From assembly GCA_963977525.1 (NCBI GenBank), contig CAXBPC010000020.1, positions 1 through 64,000 on the forward strand: 64,000 nt of DNA. The letters run 5' to 3'. The translations under genes and the position numbers were made by a program. A model generated the notes under the pieces. It saw only the letters and a program-made list of their open reading frames with translations, had not been told where the DNA came from and made no database searches. Every line of letters begins with the position of its first letter. Positions within the stretch are counted from its first letter, which is position 1. This DNA is from Ancylomarina sp963977525. GTDB taxonomy: Bacteria > Bacteroidota > Bacteroidia > Bacteroidales > Marinifilaceae. Positions 1 to 9,367 of the stretch are shown here, in pieces.

Positions 1-246
1 GAAGGAGTTTATACAGTCAAATTTTGACTGGGCGACTACCTGAAGGAGTTTATACGGTCAAATTTTGACTGGGCGACTACCTGAAGGAGTTTATACAGTC
101 AAATTTTGGCTCGGCAACTACCTGAAGGAGTTTATACAGTCAAATTTTGACTGGGCGACTACCTGAAGGAGTTTATATGGTCGGATTTTGGCTCGGCAAG
201 TGTCTGAAGGAGTTTATACAATCAAATTTTGGTTTATAAAACACTC
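1..246. repeat. 41-bp tandem repeat array (about 6 units)
   Basis: Units start at 1, 42, 83, 124, 165 and 206, an exact 41-bp period; the array runs off the left edge of the window. Each unit begins GAAGGAGTTTATA, and units 1 and 4 contain the perfect dyad AGTCAAA-T-TTTGACT (7-bp arms around one base). Units 3, 5 and 6 have decayed arms, for example TTTTGGCT. The period is not a multiple of three and no reading frame runs through it, so it is not a protein repeat. It lies beyond the terminator of the hypD gene. Function is unknown; a minisatellite or a multi-site protein-binding array are both possible. Confidence 0.95.
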
Positions 247-293
247 AATGTCAATCGAAATATGAATCGATTATCGGCATTAGATAATCCGCG

Positions 294-329
294 AAAAAAA
301 AAGGCCAACAGAATTTAATTCTGTTGACC
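294..329 (-). terminator. Rho-independent terminator of the hypE-hypD transcript
   Basis: On the minus strand an 11-bp stem (GGTCAACAGAA pairing with TTCTGTTGGCC, one G-U pair) is followed by a run of nine T residues. It lies about 30 bp past the stop codon of the glycyl-radical enzyme gene. Confidence 0.85.
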
Positions 330-360
330 TTCTTCAGTTTAGTTGTAAGTCATATTTTAT

Positions 361-2724
361 TTAAAATTCTGAGTGCTCGCTTCTTCGGATAATTTCGTTC
401 TGAAGATCTTCACCCAAATCGTTAAAGTAATCGCTATATCCAGCCACACGTACAATCAAATCTTTATGGGCCTCAGGATTCTTTTGTGCATCGCGAAGTG
501 TATCAGCATTAACTACATTAAACTGAATGTGATGTCCATCCATTCGGAAATAAGAACGTACCAAATTCATAACTTGTGTGATTCCAGCCTCATTTTCCAT
601 AAATTGAGGACTGAATTTCTGATTCAACAAGGTTCCTCCTGTACGCAGGTGATCGATTTTAGCTGCTGATTTCACAACTGCTGTTGGCCCTTTTGTATCT
701 GCACCCTGATAAGGTGAAATCCCTTCGGATAGTGGCATCTCAGCCAATCGTCCATCAGGCGTTGCAGCCATTATATTTCCAAAATAAACATGACAAGTAG
801 TTGGCAACATATTAATGCGAAAGACACCACCTTTAGCAGTTGGTCTGCCATTAATTGCCTTATAGAATGTTTCGAAGATGTCTATGGCTAAATCATCAGC
901 ATAGTCATCATCATTACCATATTTAGGCGTCTTGTAAATCAAGTCACTTCTCAACTGATCGTAGCCTTCGAAATTAGCGTCCATTGCTTTTTTCAAATCT
1001 GTAAGGCTCAACATTTCCTTTTCGAAAACATTCAATTTAATAGAAGCTAACATATCGCTTAAGCTTCCTAAACCAACGCCTTGAACATAGGATGTGTTGT
1101 AACGCGCACCACCCGCATTATAATCTCTTCCATTACTGATACAGTCGTCAACCAAAACAGAAAGGAAAGGCACTGGCAAATAGGTCGCATACAAGCGCTC
1201 AATTACATTATTCCCTATAAGTTTTATATTGGCGAAATGTTGCACTTGCTTTTGCCAAGCCGCAAATATGTCTTCGTAAGAATTGAAACTTGATAATTCA
1301 CCCGTTTGTAATCCAACTTGTTTGCCCTTACGAGGATCGATACCATTATTCATGGTTAGCTCTAAAATCTTCGCCAAATTGAAATAACCACTCAAGCTGT
1401 AATTCTCAGTTCCGAAAGCACCTGTTTCAACGCAACCTGAACAGCCACCATTACGTGCATCTTCAATACTTTTCCCTTGGAGTACCAACTCCTGAATCAC
1501 CGCATCGGTATTGAAAATAGAAGGCTGGCCAAATCCTGTTTTCACAATTCGAAGTGCTCGCTTAATAAAGCGGTCTGGATTTTTCTTACTCAATTGAACC
1601 ATAGAACTTGGCTGCAACAAACGCATTTCCTCTATCACATTCAAAATGACATACGACATATCGTTCACAGCATCAGATCCATCTTCTTTTAAACCACCAA
1701 CATTAATCAGACAGAAATCTGTATAGGTACTACTCTCCATAGCCGTTACACCCATTTTAGGTGGCGCTGGGTGATTATTGAATTTGATCCAAAAAGCCTG
1801 TAGTAATTCGTACATATCATCCTCAGACAACTGTCCTGTTTTCACTTCTTTCTCGAAAAAAGGTAAAAGATGTTGATCCAGTCGACCTGGGTTAAACGAA
1901 TCCCAAGGGTTCAATTCTGAAATTACACCTAGATGAATAAACCAGTAATGCTGAAGAGCCTCGTGCATAGTTTCTGGTGCGTGAGCTGGTACTCGACGAC
2001 AAACTTTAGCCATCTGCTCCAATTCAGCTTTCCTATTAGCATCCTTCTCTGCCTTTGCCAAGCTATCCAATTCATCAGCATGACGTTCAGCAAAATGAAT
2101 GATACCATCACAAACAATGTCCATGGCTTTCAACTCTTCCTGCTTGTCGTAAGCTTCAGTATCAATAAGGAAATCCAAAGCCTTAATTGCTTTTGCAATA
2201 TCCTGCTTCACGTCAAGAAAACCTCTTTCAAACATTTTCTTACCTAATACAGTATGTCCAGGTGCACGTTGCTCTTGAAATTCAGTAAAGATTCCAGCTT
2301 CGTAGGCATTCAACCACTCTGGAGTCATATTACCAATCAGCTTATCACGATTAGTTTTCCCTGTCCAGAAAGGAATGATACTCTCCTCGTAAACATTGAA
2401 CGTTTCCTCATATACTTTAAAGGAAACCTTCTCTCTTTCATTCAATATCTTAAGATCATCCAAAGAGTGAATACAAATCTCAGGATAAGTTGGACAAGCT
2501 TTAGGCGCAGGGCCACGTTCACCAACAATCAATTCATTGTGATTGATACAAATCTTTTTGTTGGCGAAAAAATGTTTGAATGATAAAGCACGTTTTACTG
2601 GTGTAGAAACCATTTGTGCCTCATCTGATTTATAAAATTCGGTCATTAACAAAGCTCGCTCAGGCGATATGCAGTTGATAGCATTTAAACTTTGTTCTCT
2701 TAGTTGTTGTATTCTGTTGTTCAT
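361..2724 (-). CDS. hypD: Glycyl-radical dehydratase, probably trans-4-hydroxy-L-proline dehydratase
   Basis: A 787-residue pyruvate-formate-lyase-type glycyl radical enzyme. The active-site Cys and Glu are in the motif GCSGCVETGAFG (Cys431, Glu433), and the radical glycine is in RVAGYSDYF (Gly762). The Glu two residues after Cys marks the dehydratase branch rather than PFL itself. Overall length and stretches such as RAPGHTV, YGNDDDYAD and MDGHHIQFNVV resemble the hydroxyproline dehydratase family (HypD) as I remember it. That enzyme removes water from trans-4-hydroxyproline to give pyrroline-5-carboxylate in the cytoplasm under anaerobic conditions. The activase gene lies 144 bp upstream on the same strand. 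No proC (pyrroline-5-carboxylate reductase) is adjacent. Other dehydratase-type glycyl-radical substrates cannot be excluded without active-site alignment. Confidence 0.78.
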   Translation of the reverse strand: MNNRIQQLREQSLNAINCISPERALLMTEFYKSDEAQMVSTPVKRALSFKHFFANKKICINHNELIVGERGPAPKACPTYPEICIHSLDDLKILNEREKVSFKVYEETFNVYEESIIPFWTGKTNRDKLIGNMTPEWLNAYEAGIFTEFQEQRAPGHTVLGKKMFERGFLDVKQDIAKAIKALDFLIDTEAYDKQEELKAMDIVCDGIIHFAERHADELDSLAKAEKDANRKAELEQMAKVCRRVPAHAPETMHEALQHYWFIHLGVISELNPWDSFNPGRLDQHLLPFFEKEVKTGQLSEDDMYELLQAFWIKFNNHPAPPKMGVTAMESSTYTDFCLINVGGLKEDGSDAVNDMSYVILNVIEEMRLLQPSSMVQLSKKNPDRFIKRALRIVKTGFGQPSIFNTDAVIQELVLQGKSIEDARNGGCSGCVETGAFGTENYSLSGYFNLAKILELTMNNGIDPRKGKQVGLQTGELSSFNSYEDIFAAWQKQVQHFANIKLIGNNVIERLYATYLPVPFLSVLVDDCISNGRDYNAGGARYNTSYVQGVGLGSLSDMLASIKLNVFEKEMLSLTDLKKAMDANFEGYDQLRSDLIYKTPKYGNDDDYADDLAIDIFETFYKAINGRPTAKGGVFRINMLPTTCHVYFGNIMAATPDGRLAEMPLSEGISPYQGADTKGPTAVVKSAAKIDHLRTGGTLLNQKFSPQFMENEAGITQVMNLVRSYFRMDGHHIQFNVVNADTLRDAQKNPEAHKDLIVRVAGYSDYFNDLGEDLQNEIIRRSEHSEF

Positions 2725-2868
2725 TGTTTTTTTAATTAGATATGAGCATCAAGATATGAGACATGAGATGATTTACAGATTTAATTAAGCCTTAACTATC
2801 AAACATCTATTGTTCATGTAATTCATAGATCTAAATTCATAACTCATCATTAATAATTATCAATTGAG

Positions 2869-3663
2869 CTATCCACCCACACTTACCTTATAACCTGATT
2901 CACGAAAAATAGCTTGTACCCATTTTGTATCCTCTTCCATCAATGAAGGGATATCGGGCATGTTATTTTCAATTCCAAAACGTCGGAACTTATCTTGTCC
3001 TGTTCTGTGATAAGGCAGGATATGAAAATCTGGTTTCTTAGGCAGTTGATTTAGAAAATCGAGCATCATGTTGATATTCTCTTCGGAATCATTAAAACCT
3101 GGAATCATTGGAAAACGGATAATAATCGTCTTTCCTTTTTCAGTCAAGTATTTCAAATTCTCAAGTATCAACTTATTAGATACACCCGTATGTTCTATAT
3201 GATCCTCAGCTATCATATGCTTTAGATCAAATAGGAACAAATCAACATAGTCGATAATGCGATCCATTTTATCCTTCGGTGCATAAGCTGTCGTATCTAG
3301 TGCGGTGTGAATTTCTCTTTCCTTGCAAGCTTTTAAAATTGCCTCAAGAAAATCGATTTGCATCAGAGGTTCACCACCACTAAAGGTTACACCACCACCC
3401 GATTCATCAAAGAAGAGTTGATCATTTTCTATTTCAGAAATTAGCTGATCTAAACTGTAAGTTTTACCAACTTCGGTTTCATTGGCAACTTCAACATCTC
3501 CCATTCGATTACTACGACAGATGCTTTCAATGCCTGCCTTATAGGATTCAGGGTTGTGGCACCAAACACATCGTAGCGGACAGCCCTTAAAGAATATAGA
3601 TGTGCGAATTCCAGGACCATCATGCACCGCATAACGCTTAATATCAAATACAATTGCTTGCAT
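2869..3663 (-). CDS. hypE: Glycyl-radical enzyme activating radical-SAM protein
   Basis: Radical SAM enzyme that would install the glycyl radical on the downstream dehydratase. The N-terminus holds VHDGPGIRT and the CxxxCxxC cluster motif (Cys28, Cys32, Cys35 from the chosen start), and SGGEP follows near residue 95. The start is taken as the ATG at 3663; a TTG three codons upstream would also be in frame. It is 264 residues, near the size of PflA. Many activases of dehydratase-type enzymes carry a ferredoxin-like insert with two cysteine clusters after the radical-SAM motif, but here the insert is about 25 residues with a single Cys. The protein therefore seems to lack auxiliary iron-sulfur clusters. 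Pairing with the neighbouring gene is inferred from position and strand. Confidence 0.88.
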   Translation of the reverse strand: MQAIVFDIKRYAVHDGPGIRTSIFFKGCPLRCVWCHNPESYKAGIESICRSNRMGDVEVANETEVGKTYSLDQLISEIENDQLFFDESGGGVTFSGGEPLMQIDFLEAILKACKEREIHTALDTTAYAPKDKMDRIIDYVDLFLFDLKHMIAEDHIEHTGVSNKLILENLKYLTEKGKTIIIRFPMIPGFNDSEENINMMLDFLNQLPKKPDFHILPYHRTGQDKFRRFGIENNMPDIPSLMEEDTKWVQAIFRESGYKVSVGG

Positions 3664-4059
3664 TATTCTCAAACTTATGAATACGAAAACACCACAAGTT
3701 GCAATTATCCTATTAAGGATATGCCTTGGTATTCGTATTGCAATTAATAAAGTGTGAATTATATTATCCGACCAGGTAGAAATTGGTCGATTCTTACTTT
3801 AGAGTAAGGTAGAAGTATACATGCGGGATCAGCAAATCCAGCATTCGTATAGACCTTTATAGGAAGGTTTTTGTATAACGGTGTTTGTCATCATGTTTTC
3901 AGACGTTTGTCAACTCCGTAAAGTTATGATTTTTTTCTGATTGAGAAACTTAAAGAAAATTCGATTGCTTGATACCAATCTTCATTTGCATCGCAAAGGC
4001 GCATAAATAGGTACTAAGACAGCAATTGGTAGACGAATTCTAAATTCTATTAATCAAGA
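3664..4059. other. Intergenic region upstream of the activase gene
   Basis: No gene is seen in these 396 bases. There are three short hairpins: CGACCA/TGGTCG arms at about 3770-3791, CTTAC/GTAAG near 3797, and ACCTT/AAGGT followed by T5 near 3850-3875. The promoter of the minus-strand hypE-hypD pair is presumably here, but I could not find a clear TAnnTTTG box. Confidence 0.4.
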
Positions 4060-4536
4060 TTAAACTGTTCTTATCATACCAATATGAGGAATTCCATCTT
4101 CAAGATATTCTTCTCCTTTTTGGATGAACCCGTGAGATTCATAGAATTTCTTCAAGTATTTCTGTGCTGATATTTTAATGGTATCCTCTCCGTAATATTC
4201 TTTTATAGCTTTTAGACTCTCTCTCATTAGAGTATGCCCATAGGCGAATTGTCTTTCATCTTCAGCAACAATAACGCGTCCAATACTACAGGCATCGAAA
4301 TATTCTCCTTTATCGAATAAGCGAGCATAGGCGCAAATCTTACTTCCTTTAAAACCTAAAACGTGCAATGCCTTTTTGTCTTCTCCATCCTGATCGAGAT
4401 AAACACAATCTTGCTCCACAACGAAAATCTGCGATCGCAATTGCATTAAATCATACAATTCATCAAGAGTGAATTCTTCAAACTTAAGAACCTTCCACTC
4501 TAGATCTATTCCTTTATTTTGATCTTGCTTTTTCAT
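4060..4536 (-). CDS. GNAT acetyltransferase, ElaA family
   Basis: A 158-residue GNAT-fold N-acetyltransferase. The N-terminal segment LRSQIFVVEQDCVYLDQDG matches the conserved start of ElaA-type proteins, where an arginine and VFVVEQ are followed by an aspartate-rich turn. The acetyl-CoA-binding region with a variant R/QxxGxG loop (RQFAYGHTLM) is near residue 95, and the C-terminus has the typical FYESHGF signature. The substrate is unknown for the family. It is transcribed in the same direction as the MFS gene upstream, separated by 101 bp that contain an imperfect hairpin (arms AGCACAAA at 4559 and TTTGTGCT at 4601). Confidence 0.87.
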   Translation of the reverse strand: MKKQDQNKGIDLEWKVLKFEEFTLDELYDLMQLRSQIFVVEQDCVYLDQDGEDKKALHVLGFKGSKICAYARLFDKGEYFDACSIGRVIVAEDERQFAYGHTLMRESLKAIKEYYGEDTIKISAQKYLKKFYESHGFIQKGEEYLEDGIPHIGMIRTV

Positions 4537-4637
4537 TCAATCTCTATTAGAAAAATGAAGCACAAAAACACGAGTTAGATTCTTAAATCTCCATCGTGAA
4601 TTTGTGCTTATATAAATTTAAGCTTTATCCTAGATTC

Positions 4638-5996
4638 TTATTTAGCATTTGAAGGCAATTCAAGTCCATAACCTGAAACCTTATCTTCACGTTTAAGTAA
4701 TATGGCGAAGGTCAAACCAAGAATACCTAAAGTGGCAAACATGATCATGGTGTAAGTATAATCAAGGCTTTCAGCACCGACTGGGTTTGTTCCATCCAAT
4801 ACCAATCCAGTTAGTATTGGGAAAATCCAAAGCCCAATATTCTGTACTGAGAACATGAAACCATAAGCCGTACCAATTCTTTTTTCATCAACGATTTTAG
4901 CAACTGATGGCCACATTGAAGCCGGCACCAAGGAGAATGCAATACCCAAAATAACCATCAAGACATAAGGGTTAATAGTCGTGAATGCAAAACAGGTATG
5001 TACTATCACTAAGATTAACGATCCATAAATCATTAGAGTAGCCGCACGACCATATTTATCGACGATAAAGCCAAAAAGAGGTGTGAAAAACATAGTTCCA
5101 ATGGGCAACATAGATGAGATAAAACCTGATTCCTTCACACTTAAACCAAACTTATTCAAGAAGAAATCAGCCGAGAATGATAAGAAAGGAAAAACAGCTG
5201 AATAGAAAGTTAAACACAATAGAGTCACATACATAAACGATGGATTCATAATGAGCTTCTTCAAATCAGAAATACGAAATGAATCAGTCTCTACTGCGAT
5301 TCCATTCTGCTGACTTTGCCTGTCAAGTTTCAAATCGACCATCATATAAATCATGAAAACCAGAAGAGAAACGGTCACAAAAAGAGCTGCAAACCAAATG
5401 GCAGTCGTCCAACCTGCAGGTGATTCAATCAAAATGGGAGAAAGATTAAAAGCCAAGAAAGAACCTGTACGAGCCAGTCCTAACTTCACACCAAAGGCTA
5501 AAGCCAATTCTTTGCCCTTAAACCATTTTACAATAATTTTGGAAATCACAACAATACTGGTTTCAGCACCCAATCCAAATAAGAAACGCCCAAAAAGCAT
5601 CATCTTTAATTCGGGAGAATAAGATGGCATAAATGAAGACATAAATCCATATCCCCAGCCACCATTGGTATAAATATCACTGGCACCATAAGCGGTGATT
5701 AAAGCACCAATGGCCATAAAAGATATAAACATGAATCCCGTACGACGGATGCCCAACTTATCGAGAATAACACCTCCCAATACTGCCATTAAAAGGAATA
5801 CATTCGGAATAGAATATACTGATACAAAAAGACCAAAATCTGTAGACGAAAAGCCAAACTCTTCCGTTAACTTTGATTTTAGAGGAGAAAGGGCATCGTA
5901 GAAATAATAATTAGCTGCTAAAACAAAGCCAACCATTATTAGCATTCCCCAACGAATCCATGCATTATCACGTAAGGTTCTTTTTAAGTTTTCCAT
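4638..5996 (-). CDS. Major facilitator superfamily transporter
   Basis: A 452-residue inner-membrane carrier with about 12 predicted transmembrane helices. The first half has GGVILDKLGIRRTG between helices 2 and 3, the typical MFS A-motif, and the second half repeats it as GFIVDKYGRAAT. A hydrophilic loop around residues 220-240 separates the halves. It resembles the MFSD1-like/organic-solute branch, but I cannot name a substrate. The gene stands alone on the minus strand, and the region upstream (5997-6219) is shared with the divergent nfeD gene, so the promoters of both must lie there. Confidence 0.85.
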   Translation of the reverse strand: MENLKRTLRDNAWIRWGMLIMVGFVLAANYYFYDALSPLKSKLTEEFGFSSTDFGLFVSVYSIPNVFLLMAVLGGVILDKLGIRRTGFMFISFMAIGALITAYGASDIYTNGGWGYGFMSSFMPSYSPELKMMLFGRFLFGLGAETSIVVISKIIVKWFKGKELALAFGVKLGLARTGSFLAFNLSPILIESPAGWTTAIWFAALFVTVSLLVFMIYMMVDLKLDRQSQQNGIAVETDSFRISDLKKLIMNPSFMYVTLLCLTFYSAVFPFLSFSADFFLNKFGLSVKESGFISSMLPIGTMFFTPLFGFIVDKYGRAATLMIYGSLILVIVHTCFAFTTINPYVLMVILGIAFSLVPASMWPSVAKIVDEKRIGTAYGFMFSVQNIGLWIFPILTGLVLDGTNPVGAESLDYTYTMIMFATLGILGLTFAILLKREDKVSGYGLELPSNAK

Positions 5997-6219
5997 ATTA
6001 GTATTTTGTCGTTTCTATTTAGGTCGAATTGAAATCAGCCTCGAAAATACGAATTAAATTTTGACTTGTAAGTTTAAATCAGAATCAGCTGCATTCATTT
6101 ATTACACTTTAATAACCACCAAATATATGATGAAGTTTTAGGTCAATTAATCGAATGAATTAAGCGTATTTATTATCTTTAGTATATTATACTTTTACAG
6201 AATCCAACTCTACTTAAAT

Positions 6220-7635
6220 ATGAAAACTCGAATACTCTATTTATTTCTCGCACTTATCCTTCCTTTTGTTTCATTCTCACAAGAGTCTAATGACAGTTTA
6301 AATATCTCAAAAGTGAAGGTTTACAAGTTTGATATCAAGCAAGATATTGGACCTCCTGTTTGGCGCCAAACTAAAGATGCTTTTGCTGAAGCTAAAGAAT
6401 GGGATGCTGATATATTCCTGATTCATATGAATACATATGGCGGAACAGTGGTTCATGCAGACTCCATTAGAACTGCTATTCTGAATAGTAAAAAGCCCGT
6501 ATATGTCTATATCGACAATAATGCTGCATCAGCAGGAGCACTTATATCAATTGCTTGCGATGGCATATATATGCGAACTGGGGCTAATATTGGGGCTGCT
6601 ACCGTTGTAAACCAAACTGGCGAAGCCATGCCTGACAAGTATCAATCCTATATGAGATCGACTATGCGAGCTACTGCAGAGTCGCATGGAAAAGATACCT
6701 TAATTCAGAATGGTGATACAATTATTAAATGGAAACGAGATCCACTTATTGCTGAAGCGATGGTTGATCCCCGCACTTATATTGAAAACGTAATTGACAC
6801 AGGTAAAGTTCTAACTTTCACTCCTAACGAGGCTATTAAAAATGGTTATTGTGAAGGTATTGCGAACTCGGTTGACGAAGTTCTGAAGCAATTAAAAGTA
6901 GAAGAATATGTGATTAAGAAATATGAACCTTCAGGCATTGAGAAGCTGATCGATTTCATGCTGAACCCAATGCTACAAGGTCTTCTAATCATGGTTCTCA
7001 TTGGCGGCATCTATTTTGAATTGCAATCTCCAGGAGTTGGTTTTCCTTTAATTGCTTCGATAATTGCAGCTGTTCTTTACTTCTCACCGCTCTATCTCGA
7101 CGGTCTTGCTGCGAATTGGGAAATCATTCTTTTCATCGTTGGAGTCGTCCTCATAGGGGTTGAAATATTTGTAATACCTGGCTTTGGTGTCGCAGGTGTT
7201 TCAGGTATTGTTTTTATTATCTCAGGACTAAGTTTAAGTTTGATTGACAATGTGAATCTTGATTTTGAACCTCGTCATATTAAAGCCCTTTTAGGCGCTA
7301 TTCTTATGGTCACCTTCTCAATGCTGGCCTCAATTATCCTATCCATAAACCTGAGTAAAAGACTCTTTGCTGGAAGTGGTTATTTTGGCAGGCTAGCATT
7401 AAAAGCTGAAGGAAAAATCGAAGAAGGTTATATTGGTGTAGATATGAGTCCAAAATCACTTGTAGGTCAAAAAGGTTTTTGTGGAACCGATCTTCGTCCT
7501 TCAGGTAAAGTCATTATTGATGAAGAAATTTACGATGCTAAATCAGAAGATGGGTTTATAAATAAGGGAACTGAAGTTCTAATTCTTCGTTACGAAACAG
7601 GTCAAGTATATGTCATGAAAGCTGACAATGAGTAA
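6220..7635 (+). CDS. NfeD-type membrane-bound ClpP-class serine protease
   Basis: A 471-residue protein. Residues 1-21 form a signal peptide (ending FVSFSQ). Residues 30-235 form a ClpP-like serine protease domain with NTYGG at 71-75, the catalytic serine in NNAASAGALIS (Ser104) and a candidate lysine at 140, the Ser-Lys dyad arrangement of long NfeD proteins. About four to five transmembrane helices follow between residues 245 and 375. The C-terminal 75 residues look like the NfeD OB-fold domain (GQKGFCGTDLRPSGKV). Long-form NfeD proteins are thought to act in membrane quality control together with SPFH/stomatin proteins. No stomatin gene is next to it here, though a short hydrophobic frame follows directly. 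Confidence 0.92.
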   Translation: MKTRILYLFLALILPFVSFSQESNDSLNISKVKVYKFDIKQDIGPPVWRQTKDAFAEAKEWDADIFLIHMNTYGGTVVHADSIRTAILNSKKPVYVYIDNNAASAGALISIACDGIYMRTGANIGAATVVNQTGEAMPDKYQSYMRSTMRATAESHGKDTLIQNGDTIIKWKRDPLIAEAMVDPRTYIENVIDTGKVLTFTPNEAIKNGYCEGIANSVDEVLKQLKVEEYVIKKYEPSGIEKLIDFMLNPMLQGLLIMVLIGGIYFELQSPGVGFPLIASIIAAVLYFSPLYLDGLAANWEIILFIVGVVLIGVEIFVIPGFGVAGVSGIVFIISGLSLSLIDNVNLDFEPRHIKALLGAILMVTFSMLASIILSINLSKRLFAGSGYFGRLALKAEGKIEEGYIGVDMSPKSLVGQKGFCGTDLRPSGKVIIDEEIYDAKSEDGFINKGTEVLILRYETGQVYVMKADNE

Positions 7636-7779
7636 GTGGTGAAAATCATAATAGATATCATGGGTTTGGCCCCTTACTTTATCCTTTTCACTTTAACCTT
7701 TTTACTTGGCTCTTTTGCCTTAATCCCTATCTTTGCGAACCAAATAAGAATATATGTCATTGATCGAAGAAATTATTAA
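7636..7779 (+). CDS. Possible small hydrophobic membrane protein
   Basis: An open frame of 47 codons begins with GTG GTG directly after the nfeD stop codon, in the same frame, and overlaps the start of the mgtC-like gene by 26 bases. An ATG at 7660 gives a 39-residue version. The middle is a single strongly hydrophobic stretch (APYFILFTLTFLLGSFALIP) followed by positive charges, as in a small single-pass membrane protein. I do not recognise a family. It may be chance, because there is no ribosome-binding site and the start codon is weak. Confidence 0.3.
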   Translation: MVKIIIDIMGLAPYFILFTLTFLLGSFALIPIFANQIRIYVIDRRNY

Positions 7780-8464
7780 TGAGAAGAGTATTACAACCGA
7801 AACAGTAGCTTTTAGAATGCTAATAAGTCTAGTTGTGAGTGCTATTGTAGGTATCGAGCGAGAATATCATAAGCAACCAGCTGGTTTACGTACACATATT
7901 CTCATTAGTATGGGATCAACTCTCATTATGCTACTTTCTATCTACATTCCTCAAACATTTAGTCAATATCAACCTGCTGACCCTGGTCGACTTGCCGCGC
8001 AAGTGGTATCAGGTATTGGGTTCTTAGGCGCTGGTGCAATCATGAAATTTGGTTTCAATGTAAAAGGCCTTACTACCGCTGCTTCTATCTGGGTAATTGC
8101 TGCTATTGGCTTAGCCATTGGTGCAGGAATGTATTGGGCTACAGCTATTGCAACTGGGATATTACTTTTTGCACTTTTCTTTCTCGACATCTTCGAAAAA
8201 TGGATATTCCCTGCTAAGTTCATCAAACATCTACGTGTCTATTCGGCAGCTGGCTTCGAACTTAAAACTGATCCTATTTTAGCTCTTCTTAAAAAAAATA
8301 AGGTTAATGTCCGAACTATAGATATTGAGCAATCATTTGATGAAAAGCGTACTAGTCTTTACTTTGTTATTCAGATTAAAGAAAAGGTGAAAATCAATAC
8401 TCTTTCTGAAGAAATTGGTACCATTGAAGGCGTTCAGAAAGTCAAACTACACCAAATAGTTTAA
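7754..8464 (+). CDS. MgtC/SapB family membrane protein
   Basis: A 236-residue protein. The N-terminal 140 residues hold about five membrane helices with the MgtC hallmark IVGIEREYHKQPAGLRTHILI and a glycine-rich segment GIGFLGAGAIMKFG. The C-terminal 80 residues form a small cytoplasmic ACT-like domain ending in a valine-rich strand. MgtC-type proteins in pathogens modulate membrane potential and growth in low magnesium. The role in free-living Bacteroidota is unknown, and the name should be read as a family label. It sits between nfeD and a methyltransferase on the same strand with short spacers. Confidence 0.9.
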   Translation: MSLIEEIINEKSITTETVAFRMLISLVVSAIVGIEREYHKQPAGLRTHILISMGSTLIMLLSIYIPQTFSQYQPADPGRLAAQVVSGIGFLGAGAIMKFGFNVKGLTTAASIWVIAAIGLAIGAGMYWATAIATGILLFALFFLDIFEKWIFPAKFIKHLRVYSAAGFELKTDPILALLKKNKVNVRTIDIEQSFDEKRTSLYFVIQIKEKVKINTLSEEIGTIEGVQKVKLHQIV

Positions 8465-8494
8465 GATTTAAAACTATACTTACACAAACTCTAT

Positions 8495-9367
8495 ATGAAT
8501 CTAATAAATAATGGGAAACTTGATTTTTCCCAATTGGAAAGTATTACAAAAAAGCCAAAGCTTTTCACCAAAGATAAAGTCAACTTCTGGCAAGATCCAT
8601 ACATCTCGGAGCATATTCTTTACGCTCATTTGGATGACGAAAGTGATGAAGGTTCTAGAAAATATGAGACGGTAATCAAATCGGTTCTATGGCTATCGGA
8701 GTATATGAATATGCCAAAAGGAGCTCGATTACTCGACTTGGGTTGTGGCCCAGGCTTGTACAGCGAACATTTCCACGGGCAGGGTTTTAAGGTAACCGGA
8801 ATTGACTTTTCGCAAAGCTCTATTGACTATGCCAAAGATGAGGCCAAAGCTTCTCAATATAACATTGAATACATCTGCCAAAACTACTTGGAGATAGACT
8901 ACACTAATGAATTCGATGTGATCACACTCATTTATGGCGATTTATGCGTGCTTTCTCATCAGCAAAGAGACTTGCTTTTGAAGAAAGTTAGAAAGGCTCT
9001 TAAACCTGGAGGTTACTTAATATCTGACTTATTTACCAAGCAATACTTTAAAAAAGGGCACGAAAACCAAACTTGGTATTTAAGTCAGGAAGAAGGCTTT
9101 TGGAAAGAGGAAGAACATTTGCTACTACACGAACATTTCAAGTATAAGAAAGAAAAAGTTCGATTAGAGAAATACACATTGATAATGAATGATGGCAATA
9201 TGCAGAGCTATCACATCTGGAAGCACTACTTCTCACTTAAACGTGCTAAAGAAATGATGAAACAACATCAACTTAATCTTAAAGACTTTTGGAGTGACCT
9301 TTGCGGGAAACCCTATGAAATTGAGAGTCCCTGGATTGGCATGATCGCTCAAAAACCAGTAAAATAG
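8495..9367 (+). CDS. SAM-dependent methyltransferase, class I
   Basis: A 290-residue cytoplasmic enzyme. The S-adenosylmethionine-binding glycine loop is LLDLGCGPGLYS at residues 79-90, followed by the acidic motif II (VTGIDFSQSSI) and motif IV (VITLIYGDLCVLS). The C-terminal third is a mixed beta sheet typical of small-molecule methyltransferases. The substrate is not evident. It starts 30 bp after mgtC, so it may be cotranscribed. Its stop codon directly abuts the stop codon of the convergent epimerase-like gene, leaving no room for a terminator. Confidence 0.85.
   Translation: MNLINNGKLDFSQLESITKKPKLFTKDKVNFWQDPYISEHILYAHLDDESDEGSRKYETVIKSVLWLSEYMNMPKGARLLDLGCGPGLYSEHFHGQGFKVTGIDFSQSSIDYAKDEAKASQYNIEYICQNYLEIDYTNEFDVITLIYGDLCVLSHQQRDLLLKKVRKALKPGGYLISDLFTKQYFKKGHENQTWYLSQEEGFWKEEEHLLLHEHFKYKKEKVRLEKYTLIMNDGNMQSYHIWKHYFSLKRAKEMMKQHQLNLKDFWSDLCGKPYEIESPWIGMIAQKPVK

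Noticed and set aside
1..246. CRISPR array
   Set aside because: The whole 41-bp unit is conserved, with no unique spacers between repeats, and no cas genes are near.
4559..4608. Terminator of the MFS gene
   Set aside because: The arms are 8 bp with a loop of about 34 bases and no T-run, too weak to list as a terminator.
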